NCBI GenBank assembly: GCA_011525035.1
Contig: WTIZ01000039.1
Coordinates: forward strand, 1-52,469
From: Cryomorphaceae bacterium
Lineage (GTDB): Bacteria; Bacteroidota; Bacteroidia; Flavobacteriales; Schleiferiaceae
Reading direction: 5' to 3'
Length of the DNA: 52,469 bases
Below, one piece after another: positions 9,279 through 17,166 of this stretch (position 1 is the stretch's first letter; the number at the start of each line of letters is the position of its first letter). A model generated the notes under the pieces. That model did not search any database. It was not told the origin of the DNA and saw nothing but the letters and a program-made list of their open reading frames with translations. Position numbers and translations under genes: made by a program.

Positions 9279-10166
9279 ATGTCTTTTAGAGGAGATAAAT
9301 TCATGTCACTTGCAGGAGGACCATCCCTTGCAATGTCTACAGCAGAACTTCAGGCAGAGGCCAAAAAGTTGCTTGATGCCGGTATTCACGGAATTTGTTT
9401 TAGTGCCTATGACGAGGGTCAGGCACCTGGGGATCAACTTACAGAAACACAGATTCGTCGTAAGCTAGAGATCTTAAAGCCTCATGTAGGATGGGTTCGA
9501 ACCTTCTCTTGCACAGAAGGAAATGAAATTATCGCTCGAGTTGCTACCGAACTTGGTATTAAAACGCTGGTAGGTGCATGGCTTGGCGATGATCTAGCAA
9601 AAAACGAAGAAGAGATTGCTGGTCTAATCGCACTTTGTGGCGAAGGCGTCGTTGATGTTGCCGCTGTAGGAAATGAAGTGTTGTATAGAGAGGATCTGGA
9701 ATCGGCCCAATTGCTTGATTACATCAATCGTGTGAAAGCACAGGTAGAAGGTGTGCCAGTAGGGTATGTGGATGCCTACTATGAATTCACCGATTACCCT
9801 GCAATTGCAGATGCGTGTGATGTTATTTTGGCCAATTGCTATCCGTATTGGGAAGGTTGTTCCCTAGAGTACTCGCTCATGTATATGAAGCAGATGTATC
9901 AAGAAGCAAAGGATGCAGGACGTGGTCAAAAGCGTGTAATCATCACCGAAACGGGTTGGCCTTCGAGTGGTCAAAGCATAGGTGGTGCTCATGCATCGTT
10001 CAACAATAGCCTCAAGTATTTTATTAATTCTATTCGATGGTCGAACGAAAGTGGCATCGAAATGTTCTATTTTTCATCGTTCGATGAAAGTTGGAAAGTT
10101 GAAAAAGAAGGTGATGTTGGAGCTGCATGGGGACTTTGGGATAAAAATGAGAAGCTTAAGTTTTAG
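9279..10166 (+). CDS. GH17 enzyme without export signal (predicted cytoplasmic)
   Basis: 295 residues beginning MSFRGDKFMSLAGG, with no signal peptide and no Cys leader; no in-frame upstream start could add one, because the symporter stop is only 21 bases away. Both GH17 signatures are intact: AVGNEVL with acid/base Glu133 and ITETGWPSSG with nucleophile Glu224. It is much shorter than the lipoprotein GH17 upstream (422) and only distantly similar outside the motifs. A cytoplasmic GH17 could trim or rearrange imported beta-1,3-glucooligosaccharides by hydrolysis or transglycosylation to supply the phosphorylase. That role is inference. Its last 20 bases overlap the start of the next gene. Confidence 0.85.
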   Translation: MSFRGDKFMSLAGGPSLAMSTAELQAEAKKLLDAGIHGICFSAYDEGQAPGDQLTETQIRRKLEILKPHVGWVRTFSCTEGNEIIARVATELGIKTLVGAWLGDDLAKNEEEIAGLIALCGEGVVDVAAVGNEVLYREDLESAQLLDYINRVKAQVEGVPVGYVDAYYEFTDYPAIADACDVILANCYPYWEGCSLEYSLMYMKQMYQEAKDAGRGQKRVIITETGWPSSGQSIGGAHASFNNSLKYFINSIRWSNESGIEMFYFSSFDESWKVEKEGDVGAAWGLWDKNEKLKF

Positions 10167-11487
10167 TCTTTTAGCGGCCATAGTCGTTTTTAGTTCTTGC
10201 AGAAAACAGGTTGAGGAGCCGAAAGACCGTACGGTTTATGTGATCAGTAGAACCTCTGGACAGCCCTTGTCCAATGTGGAAATGCACCTTAATGGGCAGT
10301 TTCACTCCTACACACCCTTGGACGGCATTGCGCAAGAAACAGATTTGCTTAGAACAGATTCGCTCTACCCAGTAGATCCGGAATTCCAGTATACTTTGAT
10401 TGCAGAAGTGGAGAATGCTACTACGCTAAGTACCACCTATTGGGCAACCAAAGTTGCCACGCAAGAAGATAGTCTGGCGGTAGCCTATTTGAAAGATTTA
10501 CAGAATACCGTGGGACTACTTCCTACGGTTCCATATGGTACTCTCGTGAGCACTTACGATCAAGCTTTAGCGGCTATTGCATTTATTCTAGCTGGAGAAA
10601 TGCAGAGTGCAGAGCGCATCTTTGACTATTTCGAGTCTATTCGAGAGACGGAACTAGAGAGTGGTCCGGGTGGCTTTTACCAGTTTAGATCTCCGCTAGG
10701 TGTGCCTTCAGGAAGGCGTTGGATGGGCGATAATGCTTGGTTGTTGATTGCACTGAAAAACTACCCACAATCAGATAAATACACCGGGCTCATTGCTTCC
10801 CTTGAGTTTTGGCTCATGAGCTTAAACGACGAGACGGATTATGGTCTTTGGGGCGGTTATGAAGCAAATGGGGACACCATCCATAAGATCACCGAGGGCA
10901 ATATCGATGCTTTTGCGGCCCTTGAAGGGTATGGCACTGTTCACGAAAGTATTCTTACACATCTTGAGCAAGAGAAGTGGGACGCTGCCGACGGTAATTT
11001 TGTCGCATGGCCAACAAACCCTCCTTACAAATTTGCTTTGGATTGCAACACTTGGGGCTATTGTGCATTCCCCAACTTTGATGATGCTGCGCGCGCCTCT
11101 ATTTCGCGTTACGAAGTATCGGTGACAAGTACGGAAACAGGTGAAGCTATTGACGGCTATTGTTTTGATGAGGATCAAGATGTCCTCTGGTTTGAAGGAA
11201 CTGCCCAAGTGGCGGTGATGCATTGGGTAGCTGGAGACCGAGAAAAGGCGGAAGCAGTACTTGACGAATTGAAAAAAGGATGGCTCACGGGCCCTGTTGG
11301 TGAAGGATTGCCGTACACAGCTAACCAAGGCACTACTTACGGATCAGGAAACCTTTGGGCAACCGCGAATACAGAGCCATGCGTGAGTTCTACAGCTTGG
11401 TATTTAATGGCCTCTTTTAGGCACAATCCGCTCTTCTTGGGTAGAAACAAGCCGGTACCAGCTTCGGACCAGTTCTGGGCAGAATAA
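10147..11487 (+). CDS. Unrecognised lipoprotein, probable alpha/alpha-barrel carbohydrate-active enzyme
   Basis: 446 residues from the ATG at 10147, chosen because it yields a clean lipoprotein leader (MRSLSFSLLAAIVVFSSC, Cys18); a longer frame from 9982 would be buried in the GH17 gene. Residues ~27-110 look like a small beta-rich domain (RTVYVISRTSGQPLSNVEMH resembles a transthyretin-like fold). The remainder has alternating helices with glycine/aromatic turns (GGFYQFRSP, RWMGDNAWLLIAL, YGLWGGYEANGD, NIDAFAALEGYG, DVLWFEGTAQVAVMHW, NLWATANTEPC), the look of an (alpha/alpha)6 toroid as in several glycoside hydrolase and lyase families. I cannot assign a family. As the last gene of a glucan operon, a glucan-processing enzyme is plausible. 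Confidence 0.7.
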   Translation: MRSLSFSLLAAIVVFSSCRKQVEEPKDRTVYVISRTSGQPLSNVEMHLNGQFHSYTPLDGIAQETDLLRTDSLYPVDPEFQYTLIAEVENATTLSTTYWATKVATQEDSLAVAYLKDLQNTVGLLPTVPYGTLVSTYDQALAAIAFILAGEMQSAERIFDYFESIRETELESGPGGFYQFRSPLGVPSGRRWMGDNAWLLIALKNYPQSDKYTGLIASLEFWLMSLNDETDYGLWGGYEANGDTIHKITEGNIDAFAALEGYGTVHESILTHLEQEKWDAADGNFVAWPTNPPYKFALDCNTWGYCAFPNFDDAARASISRYEVSVTSTETGEAIDGYCFDEDQDVLWFEGTAQVAVMHWVAGDREKAEAVLDELKKGWLTGPVGEGLPYTANQGTTYGSGNLWATANTEPCVSSTAWYLMASFRHNPLFLGRNKPVPASDQFWAE

Positions 11488-11500
11488 CCGGCGCGGTTAT
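11484..11500. promoter_or_regulatory. Inverted repeat overlapping the end of the glucan operon
   Basis: ATAACCG (11484-11490) and CGGTTAT (11494-11500) are perfect arms around GCG. The left arm contains the TAA stop of the preceding gene. No run of T follows (the next bases are AAAGAATATT), so this is at best a weak terminator; an operator for the following era gene is the other option. Confidence 0.3.
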
Positions 11501-11515
11501 AAAGAATATTCGCCG

Positions 11516-11523
11516 CATCTTTG
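11516..11523 (+). promoter_or_regulatory. Promoter -7 box of era (CATCTTTG, one mismatch to TAnnTTTG)
   Basis: The box ends four bases before the ATG of era. In Bacteroidota the transcript starts about four to seven bases after this box, so the mRNA would begin at or next to the ATG. One base differs from the consensus and no TTG was found at the usual upstream distance. Confidence 0.35.
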
Positions 11524-11527
11524 CCGC

Positions 11528-12409
11528 ATGGAACACAAAGCGGGTTTTGTTAATATCATAGGCAATCCAAATGTTGGAAAAAGCACGTTGATGAACGCCT
11601 TGGTGGGTGAGCGATTGAGCATCATTACACCAAAGGCTCAGACTACCCGTCACCGTATTTTTGGCATTCTTAACGAGCCAGAATACCAAATCGTTTTTTC
11701 AGATACTCCGGGTGTCATTCAACCTGCGTATAAGATGCAGGAGCACATGATGAAGTTCGTCTCGGACGCCTTTGAAGATGCGGATGTGTTTCTCTATTTG
11801 GTAGAACCTGGAGATAGGGCCTTGAAAGATCAAGGATTCTTTGAAAAGTTACTCCGAACTAAAGTCCCAGTTCTATTAATCATCAATAAGATAGATACCA
11901 CTGATCAAGAGAAACTTGAAGGGGAAGTAGACTATTGGGGCGAGGCCTTGCCGAATGCGGAAATCATTCCCATCTCGGCATTAAAAGAAGCCAACACAGC
12001 GTATCTGTTGGAACGTCTGATTTCGTTGATGCCTGTGAGTCCACCGTATTTTGAAAAGGATGCCTTGACCGATAAGACAGAGCGCTTCTTTGTAAGTGAG
12101 ATCATTCGAGAGCAGATCCTATTGAATTACAAGAAAGAGATTCCTTACTCTGTAGAGATTGATGTAGAGGACTTCAAGGAGACGGAGGATATCATTAGAA
12201 TGCGCGCGGTCATTTATGTGGCGCGCGACTCCCAAAAGGGAATCATCATTGGGCACCGTGGCACCATGCTCAAGAGGGTAGGTATAGGTGCAAGAAAACA
12301 ACTCGAGAAGTTCTTTGCTAAGAAGGTGCATCTTGAGACCTTTGTAAAAGTTAAAAAGAACTGGCGCGATAGTGATTTACATCTAAAGCGCTTCGGTTAT
12401 AAACAGTAG
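11528..12409 (+). CDS. era: GTPase Era
   Basis: 293 residues, the normal length for Era. The GTPase domain shows G1 GNPNVGKST, switch I with TTRH, G3 DTPG, and G4 NKID. The C-terminal part (about 200-290) is the KH domain with the GHRGTMLKRVGIGARKQLE helix-turn region that binds the 3' end of 16S rRNA. Era assists maturation of the small ribosomal subunit. The adjacent der gene starts two bases after the Era stop, as is common in Bacteroidota, so the two ribosome-assembly GTPases are made together. Confidence 0.97.
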   Translation: MEHKAGFVNIIGNPNVGKSTLMNALVGERLSIITPKAQTTRHRIFGILNEPEYQIVFSDTPGVIQPAYKMQEHMMKFVSDAFEDADVFLYLVEPGDRALKDQGFFEKLLRTKVPVLLIINKIDTTDQEKLEGEVDYWGEALPNAEIIPISALKEANTAYLLERLISLMPVSPPYFEKDALTDKTERFFVSEIIREQILLNYKKEIPYSVEIDVEDFKETEDIIRMRAVIYVARDSQKGIIIGHRGTMLKRVGIGARKQLEKFFAKKVHLETFVKVKKNWRDSDLHLKRFGYKQ

Positions 12410-12411
12410 GT

Positions 12412-13716
12412 ATGAGCAATATCGTTGCCATCGTGGGACGCCCAAATGTGGGGAAAAGCACGTTATTTAATAGACTAATCCAGCGCAGAGATGCTATTGT
12501 AGACTCTGTTGCAGGTGTCACTCGTGACCGCCACTACGGGAAAAGCGATTGGAACGGTAAAGAATTTTCAGTGATCGATACCGGTGGGTACATCGAAGGA
12601 TCAGAGGATGTTTTTGAAGGAGAGATTCGCCAACAAGTAGAATTGGCCCTTGATGAAGCTTCAGTCATCCTTTTTGTGTTGGACCTACAAGCGGGCCTAA
12701 CGGAATTTGATAAAATCATTGCTGATCTACTCCGTAAAACGGAAAAGCCTGTAGTGTATGCCGTAAACAAGGTAGACAACAGCATGCTTGAGTTGGAGGC
12801 TACGGAATTCTACGGCCTTGGGATTGAAAAATACCATACCATCTCTGCGGTAAATGGAGGGGGAACTGGTGACCTCTTGGATGAACTCACCGAGCACATG
12901 GATGAAAATCCTGTGGACGATTTTGAGGACCTTCCAAAGATGGCTATCGTAGGTCGTCCAAATGCTGGAAAATCTTCCATTGTAAATGCGCTTTTTGACG
13001 AGGAACGCAACATTGTTACGGACATCGCTGGCACTACGCGCGATACGGTAAATACCCGCTTCAACAAATTTGGTTTTGACTTTATGTTGCTCGATACGGC
13101 CGGGCTTCGTAAGAAGGGCAAGGTGCACGAGAATCTAGAGTTCTATTCCAACATGCGTTCTATTCGCGCTATTGAACATGCAGATGTGTGTATGATGGTG
13201 GTGGATGCAACACGTGGTTTTGAATCGCAAGATTTGAGCATTGTATCCTTGGTCGAGAAGAACAAGAAAGGTTTGGTTATCGTAGTAAATAAGTGGGATT
13301 TGGTTGCGAAAGAAACCAACACCATGCGCGATGCCGAGGCCTACATTCGAAAGAAACTAGAGCCGTTTACAGATTTCCCAATCATCTTCACTAGCGCTCT
13401 TACTAAGCAACGTGTATTGAAGGCTTTTGAAGAAGGAGTGAAGGTATACGAACGTCGCAAGCAACGTATCTCAACGTCAAAATTGAACGATACGATGTTA
13501 GAGATCATTCAAAACTATCCACCTCCAGCAGTTAAGGGGAAATACGTGAAGATCAAATTCTGTACGCAGTTGCCTACGCGTACACCGCAGTTTGCCTTCT
13601 TTGCGAACCTTCCGCAGTACATCAAGGAACCGTACAAGCGTTATCTAGAGAATAGAATGCGTAAGGAATTTGACTTCCACGGTGCGCCAATAGAAATCTT
13701 CTTCCGCAAAAAGTAA
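12412..13716 (+). CDS. der: Ribosome biogenesis GTPase Der (EngA)
   Basis: 434 residues with two GTPase domains in tandem: GRPNVGKST near residues 8-16 and GRPNAGKSS near 182-190, each followed by DTGG/DTAG and NKxD motifs (NKVD, NKWD). The C-terminal KH-like domain (about 350-434) ends with the usual basic sequence. Der acts in assembly of the 50S subunit. The stop TAA shares one base with the ATG of the next gene, so a cupin gene is translationally coupled to it. Confidence 0.97.
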   Translation: MSNIVAIVGRPNVGKSTLFNRLIQRRDAIVDSVAGVTRDRHYGKSDWNGKEFSVIDTGGYIEGSEDVFEGEIRQQVELALDEASVILFVLDLQAGLTEFDKIIADLLRKTEKPVVYAVNKVDNSMLELEATEFYGLGIEKYHTISAVNGGGTGDLLDELTEHMDENPVDDFEDLPKMAIVGRPNAGKSSIVNALFDEERNIVTDIAGTTRDTVNTRFNKFGFDFMLLDTAGLRKKGKVHENLEFYSNMRSIRAIEHADVCMMVVDATRGFESQDLSIVSLVEKNKKGLVIVVNKWDLVAKETNTMRDAEAYIRKKLEPFTDFPIIFTSALTKQRVLKAFEEGVKVYERRKQRISTSKLNDTMLEIIQNYPPPAVKGKYVKIKFCTQLPTRTPQFAFFANLPQYIKEPYKRYLENRMRKEFDFHGAPIEIFFRKK

Positions 13717-14078
13717 TGCGTTCATTACTAGCATTGATTTTTTTGCCCTTTGCCGGCTTTGGTCAGCAGGAGCTTCCTGACCCCTTAGAAGCCGGTTGGA
13801 AAGGCGAAAAAGTCTGCGAGGTGTTGGTTGAAAACGAGAGTGTTCGTACCCTTCGTTGCACCTTTCCTCCCGGAATCGGTCATGAAAAGCACTACCATCC
13901 TAAGCACGTTGGCTACACCCTCAAGGGAGGGACTTTCCGCATCACAGACGCGAAAGGAACTCGCGAAGTAACTATTCCAGAGGGCTATACCTTTTATAAT
14001 GAAAAGGTGCCTTGGCACGAGGTGCTCAACATTGGAAACGATACGGCCGTCTTCCTTATCGTCGAGCCTAAAAATTAA
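13716..14078 (+). CDS. Small exported cupin-domain protein
   Basis: 120 residues with a short signal peptide (MRSLLALIFLPFAGFGQ). The body is a single cupin barrel: PPGIGHEKHYHPKHVGYTLKGG holds the first cupin motif with three His residues suited to metal binding, and PWHEVLNIGND the second motif His. The protein is thus likely periplasmic and metal-binding; whether it is an enzyme or a sensor cannot be told. Its last four bases overlap the end of the convergent large lipoprotein gene. Coupling to der through TAATG is probably positional rather than functional. Confidence 0.75.
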   Translation: MRSLLALIFLPFAGFGQQELPDPLEAGWKGEKVCEVLVENESVRTLRCTFPPGIGHEKHYHPKHVGYTLKGGTFRITDAKGTREVTIPEGYTFYNEKVPWHEVLNIGNDTAVFLIVEPKN

Positions 14079-16483
14079 AGCTCATAGCAAATGATGGCGG
14101 CTCCTTGACGAAGGATTAAAACCGGCATTCCTGTTGGGCTTAATCTACCTGCCACCGCTGAACTGCCGGTAAAGCTGCCGTAGTTTTCTCCTGTTTTAAG
14201 GTTCACCACTTGGACGGCAGATGTCCCCATGATGAGACCAGTACCGCCAGGGTAGGTCAATACATTTTCTATGCCTTCGGACTTGAATCTTTGAGTACCG
14301 TTTTCACTGCGAACTTCGATCTCATCCGCGCTCCAAACCACCTTGCCGTAACTTTCAAAACTCAGTCCGCGTACTTCACCCATAGGATCGGTAGAGGTAG
14401 CGCTCGAACCGTCCCAGCTTTGGCGCTGTAGTTCGCCTTGCGCTCCAACACGCTCTGCGTAAGGAATGGCATCGTTTTTAATTGCCCAACGACCGTTGGA
14501 AGCAGTGGCACTGGCCGTTTTAATGCGCTCTTCACCACGTCTGTTTAAGATGAGCGGCTTGGTAGCCGTGGAAGTAACAATGTAGTCTTTGCCGTTCTTC
14601 TGGAACAGCTCGGGAGCGGTAACAAGTCGTTCGCTGGCAGCATCCGTTTTCCAACCTTCAATGCGTTTTCCTTCGCTCGAGTAGTTGTATAGTTTGGTGC
14701 CGGCGGCAACAAGGAAGCGGTAGTTTCTATTGCGGTCGTAATCGAGCACACTCACCCCAACGTCTGTTGCCTCAGGGAGGGTTACGGGGTATTCTTCTAC
14801 ATCGCGTCCCAAGAGGTCAACACAGTGCAATTTGGTCGTTGTTGCAAAGAGCAATTGGAATTTGTTGTTCTTGAAAAGATCCACTTGGTGAAGCGCTCCT
14901 GCTATAGGTTCCTCGAGCGCCTTCTTCCAGCTGACCGTGCCGTCGGCAGCAATCCAATACAAAGTGTGGTTTTCGTCTTGTACGACAACATCATTCTTGC
15001 CGGACCTGTGGTTTTTAACGATCCAAGGACCTGCCGTAGCGGCACTTTCTAGCGCTGTAGACCACAAGTAGGTACTCGTTTCTATTTCTTCTTTTTCCAC
15101 CTCCGTGCTGCGGGCATTGCCAAAGGTGAGGTCATTTTTAACTTCAAGATTCCCGTGAATCACAAATTCCTTGGCGCCTTCTTGCTCGGGGAACTTTAGA
15201 TATTTCGTGGCCGATTCCGATTGTGCCGTAAACGCAACGCCAAAGTGTCCCTTCTTGTCAATACCGCTGGCTAGTGCGCGTAGGGATTTTACGTTTTCCC
15301 ACGTGGCCTTTGCAGCCAACTCATTCGCATAGACTTCTAGCGTTTGCTCTGAAGCCGCAACCAGCAACCAATCGTCATAAATCATCCACGAAGGTGTACC
15401 GAGGTTTTTGTACCACCACCCAAACAGGGCACTAAAGAGGAAGCGATCCCCTTCCTTCAGCGTGCCACTAGGGTGACCTTGGAACAACGAATTCCCTGGA
15501 CTTATTTTTTTCAGTTGCTCACTGACGGCATCTGCATTCGTGAGCTTAGCAGCAACCACTTTTTCCTGGCCGTAGCCCACATTGACAAAACTGCCTTCGA
15601 ACCAACTTGCGGCCGTGAGCGGCTCAATCTCGAGCGGATCTAGAAGTGCTAATGCTTGTTTCAGTCGCTGCTTCTTGCCTCTATATCCATTGTATCCACG
15701 CAGCCATTCTACAGTATTGCCGACATTCATCTTTACTGCATGAGAGGCGGATGCCGCTATGATTTCACTTACAGATGTGCCCGAAGGAGAAGCGTCGAAT
15801 GTGCTGAAAAAGGTGTTTGTCGAATCGGGGTTGATGCTCACGGAAGTAAGCAATACACGGCTCTTACCAAAATCGATATCTATTTCAGACCAGGCTGCCA
15901 GATGCTCGGTCCAATTCCAATCTTCACCCGCAAACCAAGTTCCCACTGAAGGAAGCTCTTCGTGCTGCACAAAAAGATTCAATGCATCTGAGCTGTTTGC
16001 GTTGTTCCATAGTTTCTCAAAGCCCGCATTGTCGATGATATTATATCCGCTACCCATCTGATTCATCGCTGCTTGCAACAACATTTTACTGGTGCTAATT
16101 GCCGCAGAAGACCCAGATTTGAGTGCGAAATAGGTAGAGTCTAGTGCCATGATTGCCCCGTCCGTATAGCCGCTCATTCGACTGCTGTCACCCACGGTCG
16201 TCGTCCATATCCAGTCCATCTTATCTGCACCAGAACCACAAAGCGCTCCGGTCCAAATTCCGGTACTCATGCTCATCAAATCTGCCACGGGAACTGCCGC
16301 CGCTGCGGGCAGCTGGGTGGAATCCGCGAATCTTTCCAATTCCTGCGCATCATTTACACGCAGCACTAGAGCGCTATTCATTGGGATAAGCGCGGTAGAA
16401 GGGTTGGACTCCGGCGCACTGGAACAGCTGGCCAAAATCAGCGTGAAGAATAGGGAAATGAAATAAGTAGTGCGGTGTAACAT
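14075..16483 (-). CDS. Large envelope lipoprotein with C-terminal propeller-like repeats, function unknown
   Basis: 802 residues. The leader ends in ILASCSS (Cys20), so it is a lipoprotein. The N-terminal ~450 residues (IPMNSALVLRVNDAQELERF, then repeated ALxSGSS and LLVAASEQTLEVY segments) resemble the DUF3352-like type of Bacteroidota exported proteins. Residues ~490-800 carry repeated short beta segments with the periodicity of a PQQ/WD-like propeller (NDVVVQDENHTLYWIAADG, LLFATTTKLHCVDLLG, LVAAGTKLYNYSSEG, VQVVNLKTG). No catalytic motif was recognised. It precedes rnhB on the same strand with an 80-base gap that contains its own promoter. A role in scaffolding or sensing in the envelope is only a guess. 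Confidence 0.7.
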   Translation of the reverse strand: MLHRTTYFISLFFTLILASCSSAPESNPSTALIPMNSALVLRVNDAQELERFADSTQLPAAAAVPVADLMSMSTGIWTGALCGSGADKMDWIWTTTVGDSSRMSGYTDGAIMALDSTYFALKSGSSAAISTSKMLLQAAMNQMGSGYNIIDNAGFEKLWNNANSSDALNLFVQHEELPSVGTWFAGEDWNWTEHLAAWSEIDIDFGKSRVLLTSVSINPDSTNTFFSTFDASPSGTSVSEIIAASASHAVKMNVGNTVEWLRGYNGYRGKKQRLKQALALLDPLEIEPLTAASWFEGSFVNVGYGQEKVVAAKLTNADAVSEQLKKISPGNSLFQGHPSGTLKEGDRFLFSALFGWWYKNLGTPSWMIYDDWLLVAASEQTLEVYANELAAKATWENVKSLRALASGIDKKGHFGVAFTAQSESATKYLKFPEQEGAKEFVIHGNLEVKNDLTFGNARSTEVEKEEIETSTYLWSTALESAATAGPWIVKNHRSGKNDVVVQDENHTLYWIAADGTVSWKKALEEPIAGALHQVDLFKNNKFQLLFATTTKLHCVDLLGRDVEEYPVTLPEATDVGVSVLDYDRNRNYRFLVAAGTKLYNYSSEGKRIEGWKTDAASERLVTAPELFQKNGKDYIVTSTATKPLILNRRGEERIKTASATASNGRWAIKNDAIPYAERVGAQGELQRQSWDGSSATSTDPMGEVRGLSFESYGKVVWSADEIEVRSENGTQRFKSEGIENVLTYPGGTGLIMGTSAVQVVNLKTGENYGSFTGSSAVAGRLSPTGMPVLILRQGAAIICYEL

Positions 16484-16501
16484 GAACCAAGGCTTTGGTT
16501 C
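16484..16501. promoter_or_regulatory. Inverted repeat between promoter and start codon of the 802-residue lipoprotein
   Basis: GAACCAA (16484-16490) and TTGGTTC (16495-16501) form perfect 7-bp arms with the spacer GGCT. On the minus strand the repeat begins at the last base of the -7 box and ends directly at the ATG, so it covers the transcription start. It may be an operator, or a hairpin at the 5' end of the mRNA that affects translation or stability. Confidence 0.45.
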
Positions 16502-16529
16502 AAAGCTAACGACCTCTACGGCGCTCCAA
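16501..16529 (-). promoter_or_regulatory. Promoter of the 802-residue lipoprotein gene (TTG-N18-TAGCTTTG)
   Basis: On the minus strand TTG at 16529-16527 is followed after 18 bases by TAGCTTTG at 16508-16501, an exact match to the Bacteroidota -7 consensus TAnnTTTG with a -33 TTG at an acceptable distance. The start codon follows 17 bases later. This is the best complete promoter in the window. Confidence 0.6.
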
Positions 16530-16563
16530 GTATGGTGGAGGAGGTTAGTTTTTCACAAATTGG

Positions 16564-17166
16564 CTAATCGCCAAACAAGTTGAGTTGTGCCGGTAGAAGC
16601 TGGAAACTCTTGCGGTGATGCGGCGTTGCGCCAAATTCTCGAATCGCATCGCGGTGCCCTTTGGTGGGATAGCCTGCATTTCGCTCCCACCCATATTCTG
16701 GATATTCTGTGGCCAATTCCTTCATCCGGTCGTCCCTGTAGGTCTTCGCCAACACTGAAGCCGCTGCAATATTCATGTAGGTAGCATCGCCCTTGACTTG
16801 GCAATGGTGTGGGATGTCTTGATACGGTTTGAATTTATTGCCGTCTACAGCGATAAAATCGGGACGTTGTTTTAATTGATCAATACTGCGGTGCATCCCG
16901 AGAATGCTCGCATTCAAGATGTTGATTTCATCGATCTCTTCAGGGCTCACGTGAGCGACTGCCCAGGCAATAGCTTCCTTTTCAATGATGGGACGCAGCA
17001 TGTACCGCTGCTTCTCTGTCAATTGCTTTGAATCATTCAGTACAGGATGGTGGAAGTCCTTTGGCAGGATAACGGCAGCAGCGGTCACTGGTCCACTCAA
17101 GCACCCGCGCCCAGCTTCGTCTGTGCCCGCCTCAAACAACGCATCTATATCGTGTTGCAATTTCAT
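16564..17166 (-). CDS. rnhB: Ribonuclease HII
   Basis: 200 residues, the usual size. The catalytic motif DEAGRG is at 16-21 (Asp16 and Glu17), and a further metal-binding Asp sits in AVDGNKF near residue 108; [21 protein letters not shown] (near 124-144) is the conserved active-site segment. The enzyme removes ribonucleotides from RNA/DNA hybrids and single ribonucleotides in DNA. The start ATGA overlaps the stop of the upstream glycosyltransferase by four bases, so the two are one transcript. Confidence 0.96.
   Translation of the reverse strand: MKLQHDIDALFEAGTDEAGRGCLSGPVTAAAVILPKDFHHPVLNDSKQLTEKQRYMLRPIIEKEAIAWAVAHVSPEEIDEINILNASILGMHRSIDQLKQRPDFIAVDGNKFKPYQDIPHHCQVKGDATYMNIAAASVLAKTYRDDRMKELATEYPEYGWERNAGYPTKGHRDAIREFGATPHHRKSFQLLPAQLNLFGD

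Noticed and set aside
10822-11328. 168-codon minus-strand frame inside the unknown lipoprotein gene
   Set aside because: The plus-strand frame has a lipoprotein leader, operon overlap and enzyme-like motifs; the minus-strand product is Cys/basic-rich with no domain.
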